Assembly: GCF_000186865.1 (NCBI RefSeq)
Contig: NW_008705580.1
Span: forward strand, 505,495-518,532
DNA length: 13,038 bases
Direction: 5' to 3'
Source: Aureococcus anophagefferens
Lineage: Eukaryota; Sar; Pelagophyceae; Pelagomonadales; Pelagomonadaceae
Made by a program: the position numbers and the translations under genes. The notes below the pieces were generated by a model. It was not told where the DNA came from. It worked only from the letters and a program-made list of their open reading frames with translations, and did no database searches. Shown here in pieces: positions 1 through 11,200 of the stretch (position 1 is the stretch's first letter; every line of letters begins with the position of its first letter).

Positions 1-3000
1 CTCTGAGTATCTTTCGCGCCAAGCCAGTCGGCGTTCGAACGGAATCGTAGGTATGCATCACCGCGAGAGTTGCAACCTGGAATAATCGGAATGCAGATGG
101 CTGGTGTATCTCGCCGACTGTTGTACACGCGCGCAGGTGTGGTAAGTCAGATTCGCGCAGAAGCTCAACTGTCACACGTCGCATCCACTCTGTCCAATCC
201 TCCGATGTAAGAAGTGCGTTAATTTCGAAAGTCCAGTCAGCGGGCACTATTGAGGGACTCCGGGGCAACGCTGCCATGTCTAATCCTTCTGGCGGTTGTC
301 TATTTGATAATCTGCAGGTGGCCATATCAAGAATGATTTCGTCGTATGCACCATCCAAAACATACAGAAGCCTCTTTGACAGAGGCGGCACATCGCCCAT
401 GGCGATTGCACGCACCATTCCACAATATTCAGCAATGGCTACGGCGGCACTGTGGACTCTGACTGCTGGGGAGATTCTGCTTGTAGAACAGACCAAAAAT
501 GACTCAGTAAGGGCAGATCGCAGTGTTCCTGTTGTATTCTCAAATAGCTTGAGCCATGCAGTCAAAGCAGAGCTTATGGATGCTACATAGGGCATGAATC
601 GCAATCCAAGATGTTTAGCTGCGACCACCAAGCCGCCTATCATAATTTCCAAAAATAAATAATCATCGTTAATGAATTCGAGAGTACCATGAATCTGAGT
701 AACCCTGCGTGGGTTGATCAAATCAATTAGTCTAAAGAGAAAGGATGGAATTATTTGCGACAATCCCGATGAGCTTGTCATCCGATGAATGAGTCGGAGG
801 GCGCAGATCATCATCAAGCATTGTGTGCCAGGAAAGCGGTGATAATGGAATACGCTACGACACATAAGGAAAGATAGGACAGTTTGTAGCTGTTCACTTG
901 AAGCAATCGTTTCAGAAAGTAAATCTGTCGAACGTGCCACGCGGAACGGACTACATTCAACTTGACCCAGCATGGGTGGCAGCACACGTGACAAGAGGGC
1001 CGAAAATAAATGCCTCCGCATTTTCAGCTTCAGTACAATGACCACGGCAATAATCCCACCCCCACCAGATATCGAGCAGGACCAATGATGGGCAAGTGCA
1101 CGTGTCACACGATCGAGTTGGCAACTGCGGGCAACCAGGCTCGGTGCGGCACGAGACAAAATTTGGCTCAAACTTTGCAGGAGCATTTCACTGGTAAGGT
1201 TGGCGCTACCGATGACGAGGGGGTTTAGATTACCACCTGGAGCGGCCACAAGCATGCTCATCAGATAATTGATGGCGGTGCCGAGGGACAGAGAACTATG
1301 ATGGAACGTGCGGCACACTTGTACCAGCGCAAGAAGTGCTTGTTTTTTCAGCTCAGGGGATTTACTCATCATACCCAGCACAGTGTTGAATGAAGCTTGT
1401 TGGCAGTGTTCTTCTATGGATAGCATGTGATGTTGCTTGAAGATACCATGCTCCATACTAATAATGAACGGATGTATTCTCGAGCCTGTATCCGATCTGA
1501 AGATAAGGCCACCCTTAAAGCTGGAATCAGCCCAAAAATTGACGTTTTGCTGAATCGAACTATGCAGCTGTCGGACATCAGCTGAGATGCACATTGTGGC
1601 TCTGTCATGTCGCATTTGACTAACCATGTATGGAGAAATTGCACCTAGACTCCCAAGTAGGGTGGAACAGTCTGTTTCTGTAGACCACGGAGTGATACTG
1701 TTTCCACAAGACGTCAACTAGCTGACCACAACGCCAGCAGACTGGTGTCGCAACTGCCCCAGTTGAGTTTACAACTTGGGCCAACGCCCGGACAAGCGCA
1801 CGTTCACCACCCTCTAATGTTGAAGGTTTGTGACACAGAAGGTCAACCATTCGAGGTAATGCGCCCTCTACCAACGCAAAGCTCTGCGCACTGACGACCG
1901 CAGATAAATCCCCAATGATTTCTGCGGCAAGTTTCGCTACATGACGTGACTTGGTGATCTGGAAAAGCTCAAGTACAGGTATGAGGAGTGGCGTGGCATG
2001 CTGGCCAACTGCAGTCCCGCTTTTGACAGAAGCAAAGTGAGCATACTCTAATGCGTTCGCAAGTGAACGTTCGCTTCGGCTTGAGAATGCGCTGCACGCT
2101 GGTGAGCAGAGCGCAACCTGCTGGGGATTTGCGTGCTCTAGCTTTATGGTTGGCATTGCCACTCCAACAAAGGTGTTCAGGAATGTAGACACTGTAAATA
2201 AGTCATGTGCTGGGTGGCTGGCAAGGATCTGCCCACCAACTTGTTTCACTTGCAACTCGCACCTGCTCAGGAAGCGATAGAAAATGCCCAACAATCTCGG
2301 ACTTGATGTTGTCTCTATTTTGCAAATTGACGAAAGTTTGGATGCAATCATGCTGCGAATGTGAACACAGGCGTCTGCCGATGCAATCCAAATTAAGCGC
2401 TCTATCATAGTGCCGATCTCAGCGTTCAGTGCCTTGGCACTATCAATGGCTAGTTCTAGACACCTAAAACACAATAGTGCAATTTCGTAGCGGAAAGCTG
2501 CGTCGGCCAATCCAAAGCCGCCAACAATTGTAGATGCAATTGCACGGTACATGTAATTGTGAATGGAGCACTCCAATATCCCAAGGGCGCGAAAAGACAT
2601 GCCATAGGTGAGGTAGAACCTACGGTGCTCTGACTTAGCCTCCATACGGTGCTCTAATTTGCAGGTAGGTTGCACAATCCCTTCATTTATTGTCAGTATT
2701 TCAGTTGACACATTGTGTATGACAAGCATGAGTTCGGAGAAAATACACTGCTGTAAGGCTTCTGAAAGAGCTGGAAGCGTTTCGAAGATGATTGTGGCAA
2801 TGTAGACGACGCTTGGGCTGAAAGTCTTGTCGAAGATGGATGGTAGGCTTAGAGTGATTTGATGCGTTATGCTATGGCTTAGTGAAGTATGGAAATAGCT
2901 TGTACTTTTTATGACCATCGCTAAGCATAACACAATTTCATTATAGCAATGTACACTCATGTTCTCCGCATTGAGGCGGCAGATGACGGCGCTGGTGATA

Positions 3001-4175
3001 TTTTCCAACACTGATGAGTCTTTAACCGACCTCAGGAGGAAGGAGCTTGCAACTACCATCGATAGTCGGCCGAGCGCTAGGTAGCCAACTCTGCTCTCTG
3101 CGCCCATTCTCAATGTGCCTAGAATGGCCTTGGCCGCCTCGGAGCGCGGGAGTAAAGGCTCTCGAACGAAGAGAGAGAGTAATGGAATCGTCTCAAGAGC
3201 AATGGCTTGTACAGCACCATCCTTGGCGCCTGCTCCACGGGTACTAAGCAAAGCATGACACCACGAGGCTTGTTCAGAATCACTTAAGTGGAGCATTGGC
3301 CAAGAGAGGGTTGGTCGATAAGAATGGCGCATACAGGAAGAAACATGCTTAAGCACCATACGAAGCAGGAGAACTGCAGCGTGGATTTGACTTCTGGAAG
3401 CATCCCCCGTCAATCCTAGAGAGATGAGACCCGTTGCTGCCTTGTAGAGCTGAATAACCTGGCCGTCGCCTTGACGCAGCTGTGAGTTTTGAAGTATGCC
3501 TGAAGTAGCAAGCGATGCCGCCTCCCGTACGACAAGGGAACTATCAATTAGAGCAGACCAAAGGCGTTCCAGGAGTATACTGAAGTCACGAACACCGTAG
3601 ATCATAGTAGGTGCACTGGAAAGGAATTGAAACAGGATGAGTGCTCCCGCATACCGCCTGATTTCGTAGCGAGGATCAACCAACCAATCTAACGCTGGCA
3701 CTAGATATCTTATAACAAGTAAGTCAACCTCTGGCTTCAACACTGCAGTAGCTGAAAGCTTTCCCAGAAGTGCCGAAGCGGCACCGACGCTTTGAGTATC
3801 ATAATCAGATGCGCGGTCCGCCTCCAGCACATCATACAACAAGTTCAATGCGCCAACCCGCCCTTCGACGCTTCGATATACTTCGACTTCGAACATTGAT
3901 CTCAACATACCGAGCCCAATCAAACGGTCACGTCTCAGTGATTTTACAACACACGCGTGACTAAAGTCTGCTAGGCGAGTCAGCATCAAGATACGGTCTG
4001 AATTATCTAATCCCCGAGCGATCGTGGTGATCAGCGAACGCAGCTGTCGCGAGCCAAGAGCACGAAATTTCAGCGCGTTAGCACCTAGCTGCCGAACAAC
4101 TCTAACAAACCTCTCGATGCATTCTTTTTCAGTTGCCATTTGCCCGCGGATAATATCATCCGACCCAGCTATCAT
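1..4175 (-). CDS. TOR: TOR (target of rapamycin) kinase, N-terminal HEAT-repeat part, 3' end outside the window
   Basis: TOR is the PIK-related kinase at the core of TORC1 and TORC2; its N-terminal HEAT solenoid binds partners such as Raptor/Kog1. Proposed exons on the minus strand are 4175-1733 and 1677-1, about 1,373 residues. An in-frame TGA lies directly before the ATG at 4175; a second ATG at 4139 (MATEKE) is an alternative start. Blocks aligning in order with mTOR are residues 129-223 (ALLGKLSATA, RRYAGALILFQFLSSAP, ALIDSSLVVREAA), 319-375 (ALETIPLLSLF, YLALGRLSMVVASSF), 527-580 (SFRALGILE), 740-810 (AAEIIGDLSAVV, NSTGAVATP), LLGSLGAISPY at about 1660-1628, and TSEDWTEWMRRVTVELL at about 214-164, followed by LRAC; human mTOR has DDWLEWLRRLSLELL there. 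FAT, FRB and kinase domains lie off the left edge. Identity is low outside these blocks, so a divergent paralogue is possible, but family assignment is firm. Confidence 0.87.
1678..1732 (-). other. Candidate 55-nt intron or one-base frame break in TOR
   Basis: The upstream TOR frame stops at 1622-1620. The downstream frame is open from 1717 to the left edge, so the frame must shift by one base (removal of 1 mod 3). The only short GT...AG pairs that fit use donors at 1732, 1729 or 1726 with acceptor CAG at 1678 or 1672. The 55-nt choice (1732-1678) matches intron sizes in the neighbouring gene. However, it removes RCGQLVDVLWKQY, which aligns without gaps to the mTOR segment ending TLLEVLLNFLK. 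A one-base indel or frameshift inside 1717-1665 would keep that segment. The two readings cannot be separated by eye. Confidence 0.5.
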
Positions 4176-4640
4176 TCAGGGTAGTGGAAATGCGCCTACA
4201 CGCCACGCTGCACAAGCCTCACTTAAAGGGCAGCATCTTCCCCTCATCTAGGTGGATGTTGGCGCGTTGTTTGATCAGAGGAGAGATCGAGCCAAACCTA
4301 GGCCCCCATACAACCTTTTGAAAAAGGAAACTATGTTGGAACTAAGTTACTTGGAACCAATAAATGTGGCGGGTTATTTGCTAATTTTTTTTCTCATGCA
4401 CTGAAGACTTTGTCACGGAAATCCGCGGTCCAAACCGGCCGGGGTTCCTGCACCTGGGCGTCTCCAGTGCCAGCCAATTGAAAAGGCGCGTCATCCTGGC
4501 CACTCTTATGGCAATCACGGATGAGCTTGTCAGCAGGATGAGTGTAGTGGGTGAGAGAGGGGAAGCTCAGTGTGCTACCTTATGGTAGCGCAGTCATCAT
4601 ATAGTAACTGATTATAAAGGGGGGGAACGGGAAGGAGAGC

Positions 4641-4717
4641 CTAACTAGGGTAGGTACAGTACTAGCATGATGGTAGTAAGGTAGTAGTAGAGTAGCGTAC
4701 TGTAGCCTAGTATAATC
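4641..4717. repeat. TAG/GTA-rich low-complexity tract
   Basis: The tract is built of repeated TAG, GTA and GTAC words, including GTAGTAGTAGAGTAG at 4681-4695 and several ACTAG/CTAG words. It is simple-sequence DNA with no ORF of interest. Confidence 0.7.
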
Positions 4718-4720
4718 ATT

Positions 4721-4753
4721 GAGATAGAGAGATAGAGAGAGACAGAGAGATAG
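4721..4753. repeat. GAGA/GATA microsatellite
   Basis: Thirty-three bases are made almost entirely of GAGA and GATA units (GAGATAGAGAGATAGAGA at the start), with one GACA variant. It is a typical eukaryotic microsatellite and probably length-variable. Confidence 0.85.
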
Positions 4754-4835
4754 CAAGGTCAGTCTGTATTCTTTGCATCGTTGCTCTTCACCTTGTACTT
4801 CAATATGCTCACTTTATCTAAGTAGTCGGTGACTC

Positions 4836-4854
4836 GGATCTACTAGTAGGATCC
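4836..4854. repeat. 19-bp near-perfect palindrome
   Basis: The sequence is GGATCTACTAGTAGGATCC. The core CTACTAGTAG (4840-4849) is a perfect palindrome, and the flanks GGATC and GATCC are mutually inverted with one base of asymmetry. It stands at the left end of the hairpin cluster. Confidence 0.75.
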
Positions 4855-4875
4855 CGGCTACACTCTTCTATATTT

Positions 4876-4892
4876 GTGCGCCTGGAGCGCAC
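4876..4892. repeat. Inverted repeat, 6-bp stem
   Basis: GTGCGC (4876-4881) and GCGCAC (4887-4892) are perfect inverted copies around a 5-nt loop, CTGGA. This is the first of the closely packed hairpins between the two genes. Confidence 0.75.
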
Positions 4893-4938
4893 CCAGGAAA
4901 AGCTTCTCCTATCCAGCCGGCCCTATTCTTTTCCTGGG
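4892..4938. repeat. Inverted repeat, perfect 11-bp stem
   Basis: CCCAGGAAAAG (4892-4902) is exactly inverted as CTTTTCCTGGG (4928-4938) around a 25-nt loop. The loop contains GCCGGCC, which could pair alternatively with TAGGCCGG at 4949-4956. It is the strongest stem in the intergenic region. Confidence 0.8.
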
Positions 4939-4941
4939 GGT

Positions 4942-4979
4942 CCTAGACTAGGCCGGTCCCCGAGCTGGGTGTGCCCAGC
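4942..4979. repeat. Two adjacent short hairpins
   Basis: CCTAGACTAGG (4942-4952) is a perfect odd-length palindrome. GCTGGG (4964-4969) and CCCAGC (4974-4979) form a perfect stem closed by a TGTG tetraloop. Together with the preceding stems they give an unusually structured block of about 100 bases. Confidence 0.75.
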
Positions 4980-5058
4980 CCCTAATCCAACTATTATTAT
5001 CCTATATCATTCTATATCTTGTATCTCAGAGTGGAGGTCGAGGGTCGACTGCGCGCGC

Positions 5059-5095
5059 GAATTGAGTGGCCGCTCGAATGTAGAATTGAGTGGCC
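5059..5095 (+). repeat. Direct repeat GAATTGAGTGGCC x2
   Basis: Identical 13-mers GAATTGAGTGGCC occur at 5059-5071 and 5083-5095, 24 bp apart from start to start, about 115-150 bp before the proposed ATG of the TPR gene. They could be a duplicated protein-binding site or a small tandem duplication. Confidence 0.7.
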
Positions 5096-5209
5096 ACAGG
5101 GTCGAACCGGGGAAACGCGTCCCTCCGTGAGCGCACTGCGCGCCCCCAAAGCCTTCGCGGCGCCCGAGGGCGAGCTGAGTGAACTCTTTAAAACCTGGGA
5201 TTATTCCGG

Positions 5210-8200
5210 ATGGTGCACGGATTCGGGCCTGTTCGTGAAGGCCCGTCGGAGACGCCAACGTTTATATCGCAGCCCAGGAAGCAGCCCCGACTAGCCCTCT
5301 TGGGTGATGCAATCTGTGCAACGCCACGAGGGTCGCCTAAGCCAGCTAGACACACTGCGCTCCTGAGGACTCAAGTGCCATTCCCTGGTAATTACAGTGA
5401 CATAAGCCTACTAACTACAGAAGGGATTGGGGGAAGAGAAGCTTACGCGGGAAAAGAATGGCACTTCCAATCCGAAGACAAGGATTTACATTTCGCACAA
5501 ACCGTGTTGGACCGGCTCATTCCACTTGAAGAAAGGATAACTCACCAAAAAACGCCGGTGTCACTCCTTCTCAATGCGGTGCGCCGTGGCATTGACCTCG
5601 CCAAAGTACCGACTGTATCGGACCGTCCTATGAGGGGGCACTTGGAACTATCCATAGAACCTTCAACTCTTTTTATTCGTCCAGCAGTGCATCGCGGAAT
5701 GCATCAAGAGCCGCCCACACCAAAGGTTGCCACTTTATCCATGGCAGCCCTGGCGTTTGAACGGGGAACTGAAGATCTCGATGATGGAGAAGTTTTACCA
5801 GAGCTAGAGGCTTCTCAAAATATAGTTATTGATTGCTCTGAGAGTCCGACGACAGCAGCAGAGTACTCACTCTCTCCACCATCAGACCAGGAAAAGGTCG
5901 ACGAGGAGGACTTCCAAACGCCACCCAAAAAATCGAATATGAATGTGCAGTCATCCCCAGTGATAATTGAGTCTGCTATATTGATGTCTCCTCCTCTCCC
6001 AGAGGAAGGGAAATCAAACCTGTCGATAATAAAAGAGGAACATGTGCTCGGCAGAAGAGAAGATCTAATTTTGCATCGAGAGCCTCCTGTAAGCTCAGCA
6101 TCTGGATCTGAATCTGAGGATCTGCAGTATAGTGATCTGCCTGTACTCGTTGCCGTGCCCGACCACACCATGGCGGCAGAAATACCAGGACCGAGCAGCG
6201 GAGCGCAAAGCGAATCAGCTTCGCAGGTGTCCGGGTGCGTGCCTCAATCCAGCAAGCTTGAGTCTGAGGCTCGATCTAGCAAAGCCATACGTCTTAAAGC
6301 GGCAGCACGGCGTGCCAAAGCTGAGTTGCGAGCTGTTGCAGCGGCCGCTACGAGAAATGCACATAGTGAAGACGACCCTGAGCGCCTTATCTTTTTGGGA
6401 ATAGGAGTCGAACATGACAAATTGGTTGTGCGGCCGCCTCTTATAAGGGCGTCACTTGATGTTGCCACAAGTGTAATTAACGTAATTCCTGATGCGGCCG
6501 AGTGGGCAACTCAGGTCTTCACCCAAGCCAAAGGTTCTTATGAAGGTGGCTACTGGCAACATTGTGTACTAGCTTGCTCCGCGATCATTACATCAGCAGT
6601 CTCAACGTATGTAACCCCTGCATTAGAGCTTCGTGCTGCCTGTTGGCTGAAGCTCCGGGTTTGGCATCAACTTATTGCGGACTGCACATTGACCGTGCAA
6701 CGCCGTGGCGTCGCAACCCTATCACTATCATGGGCGTATGCACGACGCGCACATGCGAGGCTAAATCTGAGCAATGCCATGCTGGTGACTGGTCTTACGG
6801 ACCGCGATGCCAATGAGCAAGCTAGGTTCGCCCTCATAGATGCAAAGCTTGGACGGAAATGCGATGGGGCAGTAACTGAAAAGTTTCGTGTAGGAGGTGG
6901 CATCAGCTTCGATGATGACCCAAATTTGCTTCGCGCTGGTGTTTTTCGAGGCCTCAATCAAGTATCTAGCGCTCGTATAGAGCTCGAAGCTGCGATGAAG
7001 ACGCGACCACGTGATTGGCGACTGCTTTGGTCCCTTGGAGATTTGCTCGTGGACGAGGCGGGAATTAATTGCGTATTGTTGCAACCATCAATGTGCCTGG
7101 AAAACCAAATGATGCCATTGGATCTACAGACACATGCAGACACGGGCACTCGAACAAAGCAATCGACTAGCCTCAAAAATGCATCTAACTTGGTTTTCAA
7201 AGCGTTCGTTATCGCAGTTGAGACCAAAATGCTTCGGCATGTACCTCTCAACCTCATGATACGCTATGGCAATATCCTGCTAGCTCGGCTTTATATGAAT
7301 CGTGCCAAGCTGCAGCGACCCAGGACTCCACAGGAATCCCCTATTCCACAGCAAGATCAAGATGAGATCTTGAAGCAAGTGTCTGATCTGCGCCGCATTT
7401 CGAGATCAATACTCGAAGGCGAGAATTTAAAATGCCACGAATCAGCATCCCACGTGGCTGCACTCTCGGCAACAGCAATCCTTCAGGCGCGTAGTTATGG
7501 TCACCACGTGATTTGAAGTGCCATGTTACAGGTAGCGCGCATACTGTTCAGCACGAACTGCTTCGATGGGGCTGAAGTTGAGGCTACAGAAGCGATTAAT
7601 CTTTTTTCATTGGCCCACAAATCCAAGCCACGTATTCGGTCAGTACAGCAACGATCTGAAGCATTGGCACACACCCTCCTTGCTATGGCACAGACAATAA
7701 ATGAACGCCAGCAGACTGGGGTTCAAAAACGCGCTGTTTCAGACCAAGGGCCATTCCCTGATAATCAGAAGTTGTTTGTTGCAAACCACCGGATTGAAAC
7801 TGCCTTGATCCTCGATCCGTATAGTTTCGATGCCAATTTCGCCCGTGCCGATCTCCGAGGAGCTAGCGGCAATATAGCTGGTGCGCTCCGAGATCTCTAT
7901 AACGCGTCTACGCAACTGACACCATTTCCGGAGGCGCAAATAGCGCGTGCTGCAATATTTATTGATCACATGCATGACTTTGAGTCTGGAATGTGCGCTG
8001 CCAGAAAGGCCCAGGTTGTATGCATCGTCCCTTGACATTTCATACGCCCTGAATTTGCAGCTAAGCGGCCTTCGTCATTGTATTATAGGCAATCGCGTCG
8101 CCAAGCGACCTGCGGGCTAGGCTTCTACTCGCAACTTGCTATGCACATCGAGGCGACTGGCACGGATGTACGCGCCAATACAGCCACCTCTGCCACACAT

Positions 8201-11200
8201 TCCCTGCATCTGCAACTTTACATCGGCTTCGAGGTATTGCACATGAGTTTTGACTTTGGGCGCTTGGTGGAAACTTGCAAGGTTGTTAGGTTACTCCACA
8301 TCAAGACTCGGAAGACTCGCCACGATGCATGTCGCTGCAAATGCTGTTGAGAGCTTTATTTTTTTCTCCAATCAAGCTACTGATGCTGTCTGCCTCAATA
8401 CTGCTGGCAGTGTCGCTCGCGGTTCTGATGCTATGGTTCAAAGCACGCGGGCACATGGGTGGATAGGTCAGCTCGAACTCGCCCGCAATCACCCCCTGAA
8501 GGCTGCTGCCGCATTCGAGCAGGCACTTCCCAAGAGCTTTGCCACACTGGATCATTGGCATGAGCCAGATTTAGCCTGGTATAACGAGCATCTGGTGCAT
8601 GATGCGGTACCGAGTGTCCGAAACCGACATTGCGCGATGATGGGCCTGGTAGAGACTTCGCTCCTCGCCGGGAAGTTTCAACGAGCATTATGTTTTTTAA
8701 ATATCACCGATCAGACTTCTAGTGATATCGATACGGAGCAAAGGGCACGCATTTATCATCTTCGTGCGAGAGCCTACGCGGGATTGGGTCATTCAGCAGC
8801 TGCACTCAAATCATTTTCAAATGCAATCACAGCATACACGGCTATATTACAGTCTCAATGCTTGCCGACTGATGCAAGAATTGTCGCATACGACCTAGCT
8901 GATCGGCACAGACGCCCTCAGCGGTCTAAAAGAATCATAAAATCGAACAGCCTTGCTGCTTGCATGTCGCTTTCTACCGCACAGCTTGGAAGGGCCCTGG
9001 TATATTACCACCTGTCAATTTTCAGAGTAGCTATGAGGCTCAAGCTTGAAAAGAAAACAGCCAATGGTACGCCACAGATCCGGGAACCACTCCCATTAGA
9101 GACAAGAGTGACCAATGCTCAATCACACCCTGAAAATAATTTAATGCAGGTCGGAATACCGAATGCAAATCACAACGCTCTCTGCTCGACCGTTCCCTTT
9201 TTATTGCACGACGAACAAGACTCACCTGCGATCGAGTCCACGGAAACAACCAGCCTGCAGTTAACAAGTGAGGAGCCTGCTTTAGTCAACCTCTCTCGGG
9301 AAGGTGCGCGCCATAGTGAAGCTCTTGGCTTGCTAAATATTGAAGAGATCAGCGAGGCTATCAAGCAAAACCCCACTCTCATAAGTGCTCGCCTCACACG
9401 CGCCGCATTACACATCGCAGGAGGTAACTTTGCTCTAGCTTTTGCTGATTTTGATGCAGTGTTGCACATCGAACCACTTTGCACGAGGGCTTATGTGAAT
9501 CGTGCGGTTCTCTTTTTCCAGCTGGGTAAAAATACTGTCGAGGCTTTGACCAACCTGAACGAGGCGATTGCGATGAATGAGGTGCCAAGATTTTCCTTGA
9601 ATTCTTCCCTGGTGGGTCGGGCTGAGGTGACGATGCTAGCATTGGCCCTGTGCGTTTAGCGTAATCAGTGATATCTGAGAAGTTTTGGTATGTCAAGATT
9701 CTAGGTACAATCGTGGTATCTGTTATGCGATGGCATCCGACTTTTGGAGTGCGAGGTCTGATTTCTCACGGACGGTTGCGTTATTACGTCCATTGCTGAG
9801 TTGTGACACAGAACCAGGCTCTACTATCATCGGTGGCGAGTCTGGAGGACTGCATAAATGTAAAAACATGCGACAACGAGCAGGTTCTCAAGTTTTGGCT
9901 TCTGCGTTCGTGACCGTGTTTTCTTGATAAGAGCCCTGCGTCATCACTTGCTTCGCACTCAGGCTTCTCAATCGCACGATAGTTGGTGCTTGGAATAGCA
10001 CATTTTCCCATCAGTCACTGTGCGACGTTGATGAAGCTTTGGCAGTCGAACTAGGACTGGGAAAAGTTGAAGTTGCGGAATCGCCTGCGGACTCAGATAT
10101 CTACACGCTTCCGACTCTCGGTCAAGTCAGTCCAGATGACTGTCTCTGGGATCGACGCACACTCAACGGGCCATTCGGGAGATTCTCAATTGCGAGTAAA
10201 GCACGCAAGAAAAGTAATCGTTCGGTGATACTATCATTGCAACGAGGATTGATATATTTCCACCTGGGCCACTGGACGAAATCTGCAACAATGTCTGTAC
10301 TGTATTATCACAAGCTTCCTCCTGTGATGTAAATGCGTCAGGTACGTTCAAGTTCTTGCTCTCGCTCGGAAGACCCTGACCTTCGATCAGCTTGCGGTGA
10401 CATTCAGCGGCCTTGGTCTGTCCCTCCACAAACTTTCTGATGAGATTGAACAAAACTCTTCTCCTACGCTAAACCCGGATTCATCGATGCTGCATTGGAA
10501 AGCACGTGTGACAAGACTGTGTACTTGGAAACATTATCTTCGTCTTTGGCCTGATATGCTCCGCTCCTGGGTCAAGGGAAGTGCCGCGCGTGATGAGGCC
10601 CTTTCTCACAGTGTCATTTGATCTCAAAACCTGACGACCATGACCCTACCAGGTAGCTTTTGTTGCAAAGCAGGCGCTTTTACATGGCATCCACACTAAC
10701 CCTACATCACCGACGCTGCGTTTTAATCTTGCCATGCTCAATGAGGTGAAGCGGGGCACACCAATCAAACGAAGGCAGCTTATCGCGAGTGTGCAGCTAG
10801 ACCACACACACATACTCGCCAGGGCGGCTATTGCGGCGGACGAGAGTGACGGTGGCAATAGCTTTGGGTCAGAGTTGCAGCTCGTCGACGCTCTCTATAG
10901 CCTTCGATCCCTTCGCTGGCAGATTCGGAACACGTCTGAACTTGGTTTTCAGGCCTTGTTGTCGCATTTCTCCGCCCAGCGTATTCTCATTCTCACGAAC
11001 ATTGCTGTTCTCCACCAGCGACGTGGGGAAAGCAAAACAGCCAAAGCTCGGTATCAACAAGTCAGGGAGCTTAGTTCGCATCTTTTAGGAGGCCACAGAC
11101 AGCTTCTTGTTCACGCACGATGGTGTGAGGTGACGAACAGCCTTGCTGATCTGACCAATCGTAGTGGAAACATCCAGGGGAAACCAATGCATTCAAACAG

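Larger units (their letters stand above)
4176..5209. promoter_or_regulatory. Intergenic region shared by the divergent TOR and TPR genes
   Basis: This stretch of about 1 kb lies head-to-head between the TOR start (minus) and the TPR gene start (plus), so both promoters should be here. No convincing protein ORF is present. It carries a T-rich run near 4380-4395, TAG/GTA-rich and GAGA-type simple repeats, a cluster of inverted repeats (4836-4979) and a GC-rich section (about 5030-5170). No core promoter element could be assigned with confidence. A TATAAA at 4613-4618 is about 590 bp from the plus-strand ATG and may be chance. Confidence 0.55.

Noticed and set aside
276..590. 104-codon plus-strand ORF
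   Set aside because: It is antisense to the second TOR exon, whose frame aligns with the TOR family; this is a shadow.
1010..1228. 72-codon plus-strand ORF
   Set aside because: It is antisense to the open TOR frame and has no recognisable family.
4613..4618. TATAAA box
   Set aside because: It is about 590 bp from the plus-strand ATG and lies in AT-rich surroundings; no supporting elements were seen.
5815..6171. 118-codon minus-strand Ser-rich ORF
   Set aside because: It is the mirror of the Ser/Glu-rich disordered head of the TPR protein; composition explains its openness.
8015..8120. A separate exon reading LYASSLDISYALNLQLSGL
   Set aside because: It needs two frame shifts and ends at a TAG; the 71-nt intron gives a continuous TPR instead.
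10163..10453. 96-codon minus-strand ORF with a helical-looking N-terminus
   Set aside because: It overlaps two TPR exons and intron 6; the plus-strand TPR pattern on both sides is stronger.
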